This document shows positions 20,917 to 30,329 of a stretch of 64,000 nucleotides of DNA, piece after piece. Below the pieces are notes generated by a model. That model ran no database searches. It was not told where the DNA came from and saw only the letters and a list, made by a program, of their open reading frames with translations. A program made the translations under genes and the position numbers. Each line of letters begins with the position of its first letter. Positions within the stretch are counted from its first letter, which is position 1. The stretch covers positions 1 through 64,000 of the forward strand of contig NZ_JAUHLI010000011.1 in assembly GCF_036325985.1 (NCBI RefSeq), in the 5' to 3' direction. The stretch is from Alkalimonas cellulosilytica (GTDB taxonomy: Bacteria > Pseudomonadota > Gammaproteobacteria > Enterobacterales > Alteromonadaceae).

Positions 20917-23592
20917 TCAGCGCAGTGGGGTGGCGTGAGCAGCGCCGCGGAACACGGCATTGATGTACAACAGGTGCATGCCATCGACATAGGCGCGGAA
21001 GTTCGGCTCCTGGGTAAAGGCAATCACCTGGCCGCGGCCGCGTGGCTGGACCATCAACAGCGGTTTGTGGGCAATTTGCAGCCGGTTTTCATCCCAGACA
21101 AAGCCACCGGCCAGCAGCTCATCCGGGCCTTTGAAACTGACCACATTGCGCCCGTCGTTGATGCGCAGCGGCTGGTACACCTGATTGCCCACATAGATGC
21201 TGCGCACCGTCGGGGCGATGCCGGCGGTTAGCCAGTGGTTCTGATCCACCCTGGCATTGGCCAGGAAGCCCGGCACCCAATCGGGATCGACCCGGTAGGG
21301 CTCCAGCATTGCCTGCAGCTCCTGCTGCTCGGCCAGCAAACGCCCTGGCACCCGTGGCTCGTCCAGTGGCTTTTCCTGCTCACTGATGCGGTATTCCCGC
21401 TTACTGGCCAGCAAAGGTTGTTCGCCTTCCAGCAGCCACTCTGTGGCATTCCCCAGGGTGATCAGCACACCACCGCGCTCGACAAAGTGGCGCAGATTGT
21501 TCTGGCCGGCCTGGCCAAGGGCGGCGCTGTAGCCAGCGCGGCTGGTCGCCGGCAAAATCAGTACCTGGTAATGGCTTAAATCGGCCGTGCGCAACTGGGC
21601 GGGTCGGATCGCCGTCACCGGGTAGCCGATGCCTTGCTCCAGCACAAAGCGGGCACTGCCGGCGCTTAACGGGTTGGTGGGTTCGTCCCAGACCATGGCT
21701 ACTTGTGGTGCATGCAGGGTTTTGACATTCATCGAGCCAAAGTTGGGGCCATCCAGCACCCAGCTGCTGTCAATGCCTTCCACCAGAGCGCCGCTCTCAA
21801 GTGCCAGCTGCTGCACCAGCTCGGTGAGTTCGCTGGTGTTATCGGCCCGGCTGAGTATCAAGGTACCTGCCGGGTAGCGCTTGCCATTTTGATGGGTAAA
21901 TGCCAGATCACTGCTGCGCAGATGCAGGCCTTGTTGCAGCGCCCGGCTCATAAAACGGGCACTGGCCATATCGCCCCAGGGCACCAGATAGCCAAAGCGT
22001 GCATCCGGCTGCTTCACGCTGCCAGGCAGCACTGTCTCTGGCCCGACACGGCTGCTGCTAACCCGAACCGCCCGGTTGCAGCGATCAAGCTCCAGGTTGT
22101 ACATCAATGGCAGTGACCAGGCGGTGACGTCGTAAATTTGATCGGGCAGGTTGTTGGCGCGCCGCTCTTCCTGGCGGGCAATAAAAGCGCTGTCCATCGG
22201 CACCGTATCATCCAGCAGGGTGCGGATCAGGTGGTAGCTCGGCTGGTTGGTGTGCACGATGTAGGCACCGGGCTGGTAACTGTTGCCGCAGGCCCGAAAG
22301 CCTTCCGTCGCCTGGTCGACTTCAATGCCATGCTGGGTTAACACGCCCATCAGCTTCTGATGGCCCGCTGCATCCCGTTGCGCCGGGAAAATGTAACTGC
22401 GAATGCCGTCCTTTTCGCCTTGCTGGCTGGCCGACAGGCGGTACTGGTAGAAGTTTTGCAGCAAGGTATTGGCCTCGCGGCTGGCGGTTTCCAGCGTGGC
22501 TTTGAAGGCCACAAAGTTGCGCTGGACCCCATCGGCGAAGGTCAGGATGCTGCCATCGCGTTTGCGGAACTGATGACCGCGGGCTGATGCCATTTCATAG
22601 GTCATGGCGATGCTGCCGTAATACAGTGGCCAGCTGGCGCCATAGCCAGGGTAGAAGGCATCAAAAATTTCCCGGGTAAAGTAGTCGTAACCCAGCTCAT
22701 CAAACCAATGGGCGTTGTTCTGGCCAATTTTATGCAACACAGCACGTTGCTCTGCCTGAATATGGGGGTTGTAGGGTTCGGCTTCCGGGCTGAAGTAATA
22801 GCCCATGTCGCCGCCCATTTCATGCGAGTCGACAAAGATCAGTGGATACATCTGCTGCATGGCCTGGACGCGACCCCGGATTTCCGGCTGTGTCAGTGAA
22901 ATCCAGTCGCGGTTCATATCGAACAGGTAGTGGTTGGTGCGGCCATTGGGCCAGGGTTCATTCTGCTCGGCCGACAGGCGATCGCTGGAGTGCGCCAGGC
23001 CAACGGTGGCGTAGTAGCGGCTGACAAAGCGGTGGTGGCCATCCGGGTTTTGCAGCGGATCAATGTACACCAGGGTATTGGCCAGAATGGCCTGGGTGCG
23101 TTCACTGCGATCAGCCAGCAAGTGGTAGGCCAGCGCCATGGCGGCATCGGCCGGGCTGATTTCATTGCCATGCAGGGTGCTGGCAATCCAGACGCTGGCA
23201 GGCAGCCGTTGCAGCAAGGCGCGGGCCTCGGCGGTGGGCAAGCTGCGCGGATCCGCCAACCGGCGCATATCGGCTTCAATCTCATCAAGCCGGGCAATAT
23301 GGTCTGGGCTGCCGATCACCGCATAAAATAACGGCCGGCCTTGCCAGCTGGTGGCATAAGGCACCAGCCGCACCTGCTCAGGATGATCCTTGGCCAGCTG
23401 CTCAAAGTAACGGGCAATGGCGGCGGGCTCTGAAATACGCGCACCCAGCGGGTAGCCCAGTACCTGCTCTACTGAAGCGACAGCAGGATTGTGGTCGCTG
23501 CCTGGAAAGTGGGGCGTAGGAACTGGCTCGGCGGCAAAGGCTGGTAAACAGCAAGCCAGCAGCCAAAGCAGCGGGCGACGAAAGTTTGGCAT
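20917..23592 (-). CDS. Secreted M14-family zinc carboxypeptidase with GATase-like C-terminal domain
   Basis: An 890-residue protein with a signal peptide (PLLWLLACCLPAFAAEPV). The M14 peptidase domain (about 40-380) has the zinc ligands H141/E144 (STLHGNEISPAD) and H257 (FVDSHEMGGDMG), the substrate motif NPDG, and the catalytic E333 (MTYEMASARGHQ). A later region contains VLILPATSRAGYSA and VERGGVLITLGNATEWL, like a class I glutamine-amidotransferase fold, an arrangement known in large M14 proteins. Likely degrades peptides in the periplasm or outside the cell. The ATG at 23592 is chosen because it begins the signal peptide; an earlier in-frame ATG is less likely. Transcribed alone with its own terminator. 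Confidence 0.92.
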   Translation of the reverse strand: MPNFRRPLLWLLACCLPAFAAEPVPTPHFPGSDHNPAVASVEQVLGYPLGARISEPAAIARYFEQLAKDHPEQVRLVPYATSWQGRPLFYAVIGSPDHIARLDEIEADMRRLADPRSLPTAEARALLQRLPASVWIASTLHGNEISPADAAMALAYHLLADRSERTQAILANTLVYIDPLQNPDGHHRFVSRYYATVGLAHSSDRLSAEQNEPWPNGRTNHYLFDMNRDWISLTQPEIRGRVQAMQQMYPLIFVDSHEMGGDMGYYFSPEAEPYNPHIQAEQRAVLHKIGQNNAHWFDELGYDYFTREIFDAFYPGYGASWPLYYGSIAMTYEMASARGHQFRKRDGSILTFADGVQRNFVAFKATLETASREANTLLQNFYQYRLSASQQGEKDGIRSYIFPAQRDAAGHQKLMGVLTQHGIEVDQATEGFRACGNSYQPGAYIVHTNQPSYHLIRTLLDDTVPMDSAFIARQEERRANNLPDQIYDVTAWSLPLMYNLELDRCNRAVRVSSSRVGPETVLPGSVKQPDARFGYLVPWGDMASARFMSRALQQGLHLRSSDLAFTHQNGKRYPAGTLILSRADNTSELTELVQQLALESGALVEGIDSSWVLDGPNFGSMNVKTLHAPQVAMVWDEPTNPLSAGSARFVLEQGIGYPVTAIRPAQLRTADLSHYQVLILPATSRAGYSAALGQAGQNNLRHFVERGGVLITLGNATEWLLEGEQPLLASKREYRISEQEKPLDEPRVPGRLLAEQQELQAMLEPYRVDPDWVPGFLANARVDQNHWLTAGIAPTVRSIYVGNQVYQPLRINDGRNVVSFKGPDELLAGGFVWDENRLQIAHKPLLMVQPRGRGQVIAFTQEPNFRAYVDGMHLLYINAVFRGAAHATPLR

Positions 23593-23825
23593 TGATTTCT
23601 CACAAAGAACATAAATTATTATTACCTTAAATGCAGAGCTTGGTACCGGCAAGGGCCGGTCGAAGTGGTTGCGATAAATACAGGCCGGGATGCGGCTGAT
23701 GTCAGCTGCCTGTGATCAAGGTAGAAGGAAAAAATGAGTCACTGCGCAACGAAAGTCAGCTATCTTTAACTGCATGAGGCAGAAACGATAATTCAAACCA
23801 CAAGCCTTGTGTATAGGAGACGCGG

Positions 23826-25529
23826 ATGAACTTTTTTTCAACAGTTGCTGGCCGTTTGCTGACGATACCACTTTTGGCTTTAATCGGCTTTTTGTTGTTG
23901 GCCTCCGTCGCGCTAAACGCACTCAACCGCAGTTTGGTGGAAGGACGTGAAGCCCGGGTGATGGCTATTATTGAAGCAGGCTTGCATCTGGTGCAGCATT
24001 ACCAGCAGTTGGAAGCCCGTGGCGAGCTCAGCACAGAGCAGGCGCAGCAGCAGGCATTGCAGGCCATTAAAGCCATTCGCTACGATGGTACCGAGTACAT
24101 CTGGATCAACGACATGGGGCGGCCCATCCCGCGAATGATCATGCACCCAACCGTACCCAGCCTGGATGGTACTATTTTGGACCGACCCAACTTTATGCAC
24201 GCTACCCAGATGCGTAGCAAAGATGGCAGTCGCTCACAACGGCTGGATAATGCCAACCTCTTTGTCAGCTTTGTCGATGCGGTCAATCGTTATGGCTCGG
24301 GCTTTGTCGAGTACGAGTGGCCCAAGCCCCTGGCTGGCGGTGGTGTGACTGAGGAACGTTACACCAAGCTGTCCTTTGTCGATCGGGATCCACAGTGGGG
24401 CTGGGTGCTGGGCTCGGGTATTTACATTGATGATGTCAAAGCGGCGTTTTGGGCCGTTGCTGCCCGTATTGCCCTGGTGGTGGTGCTGATTATCGCGGTG
24501 ACCGTGGGGTTATCCCTGTACATCCGGCAGTGGCTGCTGGCGCAATTAGGCGGGGAGGTGGCTTCTGCCCGGGCTCTGGTGCGCCAGGTGGCCGGCGGTG
24601 ATTTCCGAGCCGAATTTGCACTGAAGCCGGGCGATAACAGCAGCTTGCTGGCAGCATTGAGTGGCCTGGTGCAGCGATTGCGGGACATCATCCGCCAGCA
24701 AACCGAGATGGCGGAGCAATTGGCTGAACAATCGGAAATGCTGGATGAGACCAGCCAGCAAACCCAGCAGATCTTGCAAAGTGTGATGGACCAGACGGCG
24801 CAGGTGGCAACCGCAGTCAGTGAAATGACCGCTACCTGTGAGGACATGGCACGCAATGCCGCTACAGCAGCGCAGTCAGCCCGGGAGGCCGATCAGCAAA
24901 CCCGCTCTGGTACCAAGGCGGTGGAAGACACCATTTTGGCGATTGAGGCCTTAAAACAGAAAATTGAGCAGGTCGGTGAAGTGATCCAGCAGTTGTCCAA
25001 GCGCAGTGAAGAAGTGGGGGCGGTCACCGATGTGATTGGCAACATTGCTGAGCAAACCAATTTGCTGGCATTAAATGCCGCCATTGAAGCAGCCCGGGCG
25101 GGTGAAATGGGCCGTGGTTTTGCGGTGGTGGCCGATGAAGTACGTACCCTGGCCAGCCGCTCACAAGAATCAACACAAGGCATCAATCAGCGTATTCAGG
25201 ACATCCAGCACGACTCCGAACAAGCGGTGCAGTCGATGGCCTCCAGCCAGCAGGAAACAGAGCAAACTATAGAGCGTTCGCAGCAGGCTGGTAAAACCCT
25301 GGCGCAGATCAATCAGGCGGTGTCCAGCATCACCGATGTCAATGATCAGCTGGCCAGTGCGACCGAAGAGCTGGCCACAGTATCTGCCACCATCAACGAA
25401 AATATGGAACACATCGCCAATGCGGTGCAGGATACCACCGCCAAATCGACTGAGTTGTCTGGCGCCAGCCAGCAATTGCGCAGCATGGCAGCACGAATGA
25501 AGGCATCGTTGCAGGGTTTTAAGCTCTAA
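23826..25529 (+). CDS. Methyl-accepting chemotaxis protein with single Cache (sCache_2) sensor
   Basis: A 567-residue transmembrane chemoreceptor. TM1 is at about residues 10-30 (LLTIPLLALIGFLLLASVAL). The periplasmic sCache_2 domain (about 40-195) has YDGTEYIWINDMGRPIPRMI, MHPTVPSLDG and DPQWGWVLGSGIYIDDV. TM2 is at about 205-228, followed by HAMP. The signalling domain has the conserved hairpin EQTNLLALNAAIEAARAGE and GRGFAVVADEVRTLASRSQE near 405-445. sCache_2 sensors bind small carboxylates such as pyruvate or lactate in known cases; the ligand here is unknown. GGAGACGC lies before ATG 23826. No CheW-binding tail pentapeptide was seen. Confidence 0.95.
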   Translation: MNFFSTVAGRLLTIPLLALIGFLLLASVALNALNRSLVEGREARVMAIIEAGLHLVQHYQQLEARGELSTEQAQQQALQAIKAIRYDGTEYIWINDMGRPIPRMIMHPTVPSLDGTILDRPNFMHATQMRSKDGSRSQRLDNANLFVSFVDAVNRYGSGFVEYEWPKPLAGGGVTEERYTKLSFVDRDPQWGWVLGSGIYIDDVKAAFWAVAARIALVVVLIIAVTVGLSLYIRQWLLAQLGGEVASARALVRQVAGGDFRAEFALKPGDNSSLLAALSGLVQRLRDIIRQQTEMAEQLAEQSEMLDETSQQTQQILQSVMDQTAQVATAVSEMTATCEDMARNAATAAQSAREADQQTRSGTKAVEDTILAIEALKQKIEQVGEVIQQLSKRSEEVGAVTDVIGNIAEQTNLLALNAAIEAARAGEMGRGFAVVADEVRTLASRSQESTQGINQRIQDIQHDSEQAVQSMASSQQETEQTIERSQQAGKTLAQINQAVSSITDVNDQLASATEELATVSATINENMEHIANAVQDTTAKSTELSGASQQLRSMAARMKASLQGFKL

Positions 25530-25543
25530 CGCTGGTTTTGTGG

Positions 25544-25573
25544 CTGGCAGCCTGTAGTGGTTACAGCTGCCAG
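25544..25573. terminator. Hairpin between convergent mcp and dbpA genes
   Basis: CTGGCAG (25544-25550) pairs with CTGCCAG (25567-25573) and CTGTA (25552-25556) with TACAG (25562-25566), with one bulged C. It overlaps the dbpA stop codon and may terminate transcription from the chemoreceptor side. No strong U-tract. Confidence 0.5.
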
Positions 25574-26940
25574 GCCCGGAAATTAAGGCCTTTCATTTTG
25601 TCGTGATTGAGAATCTGCAGCGCTTTTTTCGCTGCACTACGCTTGACTGCCACATAGGCCCATAAATCATGCAGCTGAATTTTACCAACGTCCTCAAAGG
25701 CGATTTGCTGATCGCGGGTTAAAGCACCGACAATATCGCCGGGGCGCAGTTTTTGCTTTTTACCGCCCTGGATCTGGAGGGTCACCATCTCGGCTTTGGC
25801 CGGCGCTTGTTCCAGTAAGCTCAGGGGCGGCAGAGGTTGTAGCTGGATAGCATCGCTCAGCGTGTCCTGCAGCAGGCTTAATTTGTAGTCATCTTTGTTA
25901 TCGGCCAGGGTAACCGCCAGGCCTTTAGCTCCGGCGCGGCCGGTGCGGCCAATGCGATGGGTGTGGGTGTCGGTGTCGTGCGCCAGCTCGGCATTGATCA
26001 CCAGGTCCAGCTCACTGATATCCAGGCCACGGGCGGCCACATCGGTCGCCACCAGAATACGGGCGCTTTTGTTGGCAAATTGCAGCAGGGTTTGATCGCG
26101 GTCTTTCTGCTCCAAATCGCCATGCAAGGCTTTGGCACTAAAGCCCTGTTGCTGCAGGGCATCGGCCAGTTGCTGGGTCACCCGTTTGGTGTTGCAGAAC
26201 ACCACGCAGCTGGCCGGTTGCAACTGCTGCAATACCAGCATCACCGCTTGCTCACGGGTACTGTTGTCAAGGGCATAAAATTGCTGCGTGATGCTGCTTT
26301 CTTGTTGGCTGCTGCTGACCGACACCCTTACCGGTTGCTGCATCAGACTGGCCGCCAGTTGTTCAATTTTGTCCGGATAAGTTGCGCTGAATAACAGGGT
26401 TTGCCGTTTGGCAGGCATGGCCGCTGCGATTCGGGCCACCTCGTCCAAAAAGCCCATATCCAGCATGCGATCGGCCTCATCCAGCACCAGCATCCGCAGC
26501 TCGGATAAATCCAGCCGCTGCTGCTGCAGATGATCCAGCACCCGGCCGGGCGTGCCGACAATAAAATGAGCACCATGCTCCAGCGATAGGATCTGGTGTT
26601 TGCTTGGCACCCCGCCACACAAGGTCAGTACCTTGATGTTGTGAATGCTGCGGCCGAGGGTTCGCAGTTCTTTCGCGACCTGTTCGGCCAGTTCACGGGT
26701 AGGGCAGAGCACCAGCCCCTGAATACGGAAGCGTTTTACCTGCAGGGCACTGAGCATACCCAGCGCAAAAGCGGCAGTTTTACCCGAGCCGGTTTGCGCC
26801 TGGGCAATCACATCCTTGCCGGCCAAAATAGCCGGCAGGCTTTGCTGCTGAATGGGGGTCATCTGCTGGTAGTTCAGCTCCTGCAAAGTAGAAAGCAGGG
26901 CTGGGGCTAAGGCAAGTGTGGCAAAATCGGTAACAGGCAT
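25561..26940 (-). CDS. dbpA: ATP-dependent RNA helicase DbpA
   Basis: A 459-residue DEAD-box helicase that remodels 23S rRNA during 50S assembly. Motifs in order: Q motif (NYQQMTPIQQQSLPAIL), AQTGSGKT near 48-55, PTRELAEQV, TPGRVLDHL, LDEADRMLDMGF, FSATYP, HGDLEQKDRDQTL, ATDVAARGLDI and HRIGRTGRAG. The C-terminal ~75 residues (GGKKQKLRPGDIVGALTRDQ, VGKIQLHDLWAYVAV, KKALQILNHDKMKGLNFRAW) are the DbpA RNA-binding domain that recognises 23S rRNA hairpin 92. Full length. Transcribed alone on the minus strand. Confidence 0.96.
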   Translation of the reverse strand: MPVTDFATLALAPALLSTLQELNYQQMTPIQQQSLPAILAGKDVIAQAQTGSGKTAAFALGMLSALQVKRFRIQGLVLCPTRELAEQVAKELRTLGRSIHNIKVLTLCGGVPSKHQILSLEHGAHFIVGTPGRVLDHLQQQRLDLSELRMLVLDEADRMLDMGFLDEVARIAAAMPAKRQTLLFSATYPDKIEQLAASLMQQPVRVSVSSSQQESSITQQFYALDNSTREQAVMLVLQQLQPASCVVFCNTKRVTQQLADALQQQGFSAKALHGDLEQKDRDQTLLQFANKSARILVATDVAARGLDISELDLVINAELAHDTDTHTHRIGRTGRAGAKGLAVTLADNKDDYKLSLLQDTLSDAIQLQPLPPLSLLEQAPAKAEMVTLQIQGGKKQKLRPGDIVGALTRDQQIAFEDVGKIQLHDLWAYVAVKRSAAKKALQILNHDKMKGLNFRAWQL

Positions 26941-27015
26941 AAGTTCTGGCTCCGTGACGATGGCAAAGAGCCAGCGGTTATTTTTTCGGCTGCCAGTATA
27001 GCAGATTGCATGCCT

Positions 27016-27933
27016 TCACAGCATGGCTTTTAAATGCGCCACCACACTGCGCCCAAGCGAGCTTAAATCGTAGCCGCCCTCCAGCATCGACACGATGCGG
27101 CCATGGCAATGACGATTCGCCAATTGCTTTAACTCCCCGCTGAGCCAGGCGTAGTCGTCTTCTTTCAGTAAAAACTGCGACATCTCGTCTTCAGCATGGC
27201 CATCAAAGCCGGCGGAAATAAATATCAGCTCGGGGGCAAAAGCCTCCAGCGCGGCAAACCAGCGCTGCTGCACCGCCGCGCGCCATTGCTCACCCTTGCA
27301 GCCAGCTGGCAGTGGCAGATTCAGTATGTGTTCGCTGCTGGTGTCATCGCCGCTGTTCGGGTACAGCGCCTGCTGATAGGACGAGCAAAACAGCACCCGA
27401 TCGTCGTGACGGAAAATCGCCTCGGTGCCGTTGCCATGGTGCACATCAAAATCCACAATGGCTACCCGCTGCAGTTGGTACTTATCCAGTGCATAGCTGG
27501 CGGCAATGGCGATGTTGTTCAGCAGGCAAAAACCCATCGCCTGATCGGCGGTGGCGTGATGGCCTGGTGGCCGTATGGCGCAAAAAGCCTGTTGGTTGTC
27601 GGCCTGCATCACTTCGTCCACAGCCTGGATGCCGGAGCCTGCGGCCAACAGGGCTGCCGGCAGGCTTTTGGGGGTCATGGTGGTATCGGGATCCAGCCAG
27701 ATCTGGCCCTCACTGGGCGCTTTGGCAAAGAGCTCGTCAATATAGAGCTTGCTATGGGCCCGGTACAAATCGCTGACCTCGGCCGGGCGGGCATCCACTT
27801 GCTTGATCACATACTCAAGGCCAGAGCGCACCAGCTGATCATTGATGGCATGCAGCCGGGCCGGTTGTTCCGGGTGCTCCGGATCCGGGTTGTGCAGTGC
27901 GCAGCGGGCATGGCTGAACAGGGTCAGTGGCAT
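27016..27933 (-). CDS. Histone-deacetylase-like amidohydrolase (class II type)
   Basis: A 305-residue zinc enzyme of the HDAC/acetylpolyamine amidohydrolase superfamily. Active-site motifs: FCAIRPPGHHATADQAMGFC, VAIVDFDVHHGNGTEAIF, FISAGFDGHAEDEMSQF and SMLEGGYDLSSLGRSV. The two His of the charge relay, the metal-binding Asp-His-Asp set and the GGY motif are all present. Substrates in bacteria are acetylated polyamines or acetyl-lysine. It starts 3 nt after the stop of an acetyl-CoA hydrolase/GNAT fusion, so acetyl-group metabolism is a shared theme. Confidence 0.93.
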   Translation of the reverse strand: MPLTLFSHARCALHNPDPEHPEQPARLHAINDQLVRSGLEYVIKQVDARPAEVSDLYRAHSKLYIDELFAKAPSEGQIWLDPDTTMTPKSLPAALLAAGSGIQAVDEVMQADNQQAFCAIRPPGHHATADQAMGFCLLNNIAIAASYALDKYQLQRVAIVDFDVHHGNGTEAIFRHDDRVLFCSSYQQALYPNSGDDTSSEHILNLPLPAGCKGEQWRAAVQQRWFAALEAFAPELIFISAGFDGHAEDEMSQFLLKEDDYAWLSGELKQLANRHCHGRIVSMLEGGYDLSSLGRSVVAHLKAML

Positions 27934-27936
27934 CAG

Positions 27937-29781
27937 TTACTCCTTGGTCTTTGGTCGCAACGTCAGTTTCAGCGTGATTTCACCCGGCTCATCGGCTGGC
28001 AGCCGGACAAAGCCGGCTTTTTCAAATACGCTGAGCATCGGCTGGTTATCGGCCCGCACATAGGCCAGCATGGCGTCCAGGCCGCGCGCTTTGGCAATGG
28101 CAATCATTTCATCCAGCAGCCGTTTGGCCATGCCCTGGCCCTGGTATTTTTCCCGGGTGACAAAGGCGACTTCGCAGCTGTTGGCTGCAGGCAGCAGGTA
28201 ATAGCGACCCACCGCCTGAATCTGTACCGCCGAGCCTTTTTGCCGCACGATGCATAGCGCCAAATCTTTCGATTGATCGACACTGACCAGGTTGCAGGAC
28301 TTTTCCCGGCTCATCTGGGTCGGCACGGCGTTGTAGCGCAGTTGCAGGGTTTCTTTGGTGTGCGAATAGAAAAATTCCTGCAAGCGCCGTTCATCGGATG
28401 GATTGAGCGGTCGTAAATCAAAGTGTTCGCCGCCAATAATGAGCTCCTTAAAACCCACCTTGCCAAGCTCCGGCACTTCGACCGGGGTTTGCTGCTGGTA
28501 ATGCGGCACCCAGTAATGCTCGCGTACTTTTTGCAACAACTGGTGGCGAAACTTGGGGTGGGCAACCCGGATCAGCTCCAGCGCCCGCTCGCGGATGCTT
28601 TTACCACGCAGGGAAGCCACGCCAAACTCGGTGACCACATAGTGCACGTGGGCCCGGCTGGTCACCACACCGGCGCCTTCGCGGATATGCGGTACGATGC
28701 GCGACGTTTTACCATCTTCGGTGGTGGACGGCAGGGCGACTATGGGTTTTCCGCCCACACTCATGGAAGCCCCCCGACTGAAATCGACCTGGCCACCAAT
28801 GCCGCTGTAAAACTGATGCCCTATCGAGTCTGCCACTACCTGGCCGGTTAAATCGACCTCAATGGCGCTGTTAATTGCCATCATCCGTTCGTTGCGGGCA
28901 ATGTTGGCCGGGGAGTTGACGTATTCGCTCGGGTAAAAGCCAATATGCGGGTTGTGATGGACAAAATCGTACAGCGCTTTACTGCCGACGCAAAAGCTGG
29001 TCACTACTTTGCCCGGATGAAAGGTTTTGCGCCGGTTGGTGATCACGCCCTTTTGAATCAGTGCCATAATGCCATCGGTGATCATATCGCTGTGTACACC
29101 GAGGTCTTTGTGATTGCCCAGGTACTTCAGTACCGCAGTGCAAATGCGGCCGACACCGAGCTGTATGGTGGCACCATCCTCGACCAGCAACGCAATGTAC
29201 TGGCCGATGCGCTCACTGACCTCGTTGTCGCTATCCACTTTTGGCAGTTCGGGCAGTGGCTGCGCACATTCAATACTAAGGTCAATCTGGTCACGGTGAA
29301 TAAAGCTTTGGCCATAGGTCACCGGCATCAGCGGGTTCACCTGGGCAATCACAATTTTAGCGGCTTTGGCAGCAGCGGCGACGACATCGACCGACACCCC
29401 GAGCGAATGGTAGCCATGTTGATCGGCCGGGCTCACCATAATAAGCGCCGCATCCAGGGGCAGAATGTCGTCGGTAAACAGATGTGGGATATCCGACATA
29501 AAGCAAGGGGTGTAATCGGCACGCCCTTCGGCCACTGCCTGACGGATGGTATCGCCGCCAATGAAGAAGGTATTTACTTTAAAACGGTGCTGCTGGTCCG
29601 GGTTGGCCCAGGCATTGTCAGACAGGGTGAGTAATTGAACAATTTCAATGTCATGCAGCTGACGGCCATGGGCTATCAGATCGTCCATCAGTGCGCCTGG
29701 CACAGCCGCATGCGAGCCAATAAAGATGCGCTGGCCGGATTTGAGGTACTGTTTCCAGTCGATACCAAGGGCTGAGGGCAT
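27937..29781 (-). CDS. Acetyl-CoA hydrolase/transferase fused to a GNAT acetyltransferase
   Basis: A 614-residue two-domain protein. Residues ~1-430 match acetyl-CoA hydrolase/4-hydroxybutyrate CoA-transferase: GSHAAVPGALMDDLIAHGRQ, RICTAVLKYLGNHKDLGVHS, GGQVDFSRGASMSVGGKPI, TSRAHVHYVVTEFGVASLRG and KSIRERALELIRVAHPKFR. Residues ~455-600 form a GNAT domain (FVTREKYQGQGMAKRLLDEM, ADNQPMLSVFEKAGFVRLP). The fusion could move acyl groups between CoA and a protein or small molecule. It is directly upstream of and cotranscribed with a deacetylase-like enzyme. GGAG lies before ATG 29781. Confidence 0.93.
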   Translation of the reverse strand: MPSALGIDWKQYLKSGQRIFIGSHAAVPGALMDDLIAHGRQLHDIEIVQLLTLSDNAWANPDQQHRFKVNTFFIGGDTIRQAVAEGRADYTPCFMSDIPHLFTDDILPLDAALIMVSPADQHGYHSLGVSVDVVAAAAKAAKIVIAQVNPLMPVTYGQSFIHRDQIDLSIECAQPLPELPKVDSDNEVSERIGQYIALLVEDGATIQLGVGRICTAVLKYLGNHKDLGVHSDMITDGIMALIQKGVITNRRKTFHPGKVVTSFCVGSKALYDFVHHNPHIGFYPSEYVNSPANIARNERMMAINSAIEVDLTGQVVADSIGHQFYSGIGGQVDFSRGASMSVGGKPIVALPSTTEDGKTSRIVPHIREGAGVVTSRAHVHYVVTEFGVASLRGKSIRERALELIRVAHPKFRHQLLQKVREHYWVPHYQQQTPVEVPELGKVGFKELIIGGEHFDLRPLNPSDERRLQEFFYSHTKETLQLRYNAVPTQMSREKSCNLVSVDQSKDLALCIVRQKGSAVQIQAVGRYYLLPAANSCEVAFVTREKYQGQGMAKRLLDEMIAIAKARGLDAMLAYVRADNQPMLSVFEKAGFVRLPADEPGEITLKLTLRPKTKE

Positions 29782-29903
29782 AAGGGCTCCTGTTTTTTGC
29801 AGTATCCATCAAGTGGCAGTAGGTCACCATTCGACTTTAGGTTTAGGTCGACTTTAGGCGATTGCCATCGGCAGCTCAAGCCAACTGTGGTAGGCTAGGG
29901 ACT

Positions 29904-30323
29904 ATGATACGCATCAATCAACAGTTAGAACTGGCCGACGACGAACTGGAGTGGCAGTTTATCCGTGCCAGTGGCCCGGGTGGCCAGCATGTCAATAAAA
30001 CCTCAACCGCGGTGCAGCTGGTGCTGGATATCCGAGGCAGCTCGCTGCCGGATTGGTTGAAACAACGGTTGCTGAACCGGGCCGATCACCGCATTACCCA
30101 AAGCGGCAAGATCTTAATCAAGTGCCAGCAAAGTCGCAGTCAGGAGCAAAACCGGGAACAGGCACTGGCGCAGCTGATCCAGTTGCTGGCAGTAGCCTCG
30201 GTGCAGCAGAAAAAACGCACCGCCACCAAGCCAACCTATGGCAGCCAGCAACGGCGCATTCAGCAGAAAAAGCAGCGTGGTGCCACCAAGGCGCTGCGGC
30301 AGGGTAAGCCGCAGCTGGATTAG
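29904..30323 (+). CDS. arfB: Ribosome-rescue peptidyl-tRNA hydrolase ArfB (YaeJ)
   Basis: A 139-residue release-factor-like protein that rescues ribosomes stalled at mRNA ends. The catalytic GGQ lies at residues 26-28 (IRASGPGGQHVNKTSTAV). The basic C-terminal tail (QQKKRTATKPTYGSQQRR and KKQRGATKALRQGK) enters the empty mRNA channel. This small size and tail distinguish ArfB from RF1/RF2. The ATG at 29904 is preferred; an upstream in-frame start at 29862 would add 14 residues. Divergent from the acetyl-CoA hydrolase gene. Confidence 0.94.
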   Translation: MIRINQQLELADDELEWQFIRASGPGGQHVNKTSTAVQLVLDIRGSSLPDWLKQRLLNRADHRITQSGKILIKCQQSRSQEQNREQALAQLIQLLAVASVQQKKRTATKPTYGSQQRRIQQKKQRGATKALRQGKPQLD

Positions 30324-30329
30324 GGGGGG

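Noticed and set aside
27196..28257. A 353-residue open frame on the plus strand opposite the HDAC-like and acetyl-CoA hydrolase genes
   Set aside because: It runs antisense through two strongly supported genes and has no family motif; it is a shadow of G+C-rich codon bias.
28945..29634. A 229-residue plus-strand frame opposite the acetyl-CoA hydrolase gene
   Set aside because: Antisense to a conserved domain, no ribosome binding site or recognisable product.
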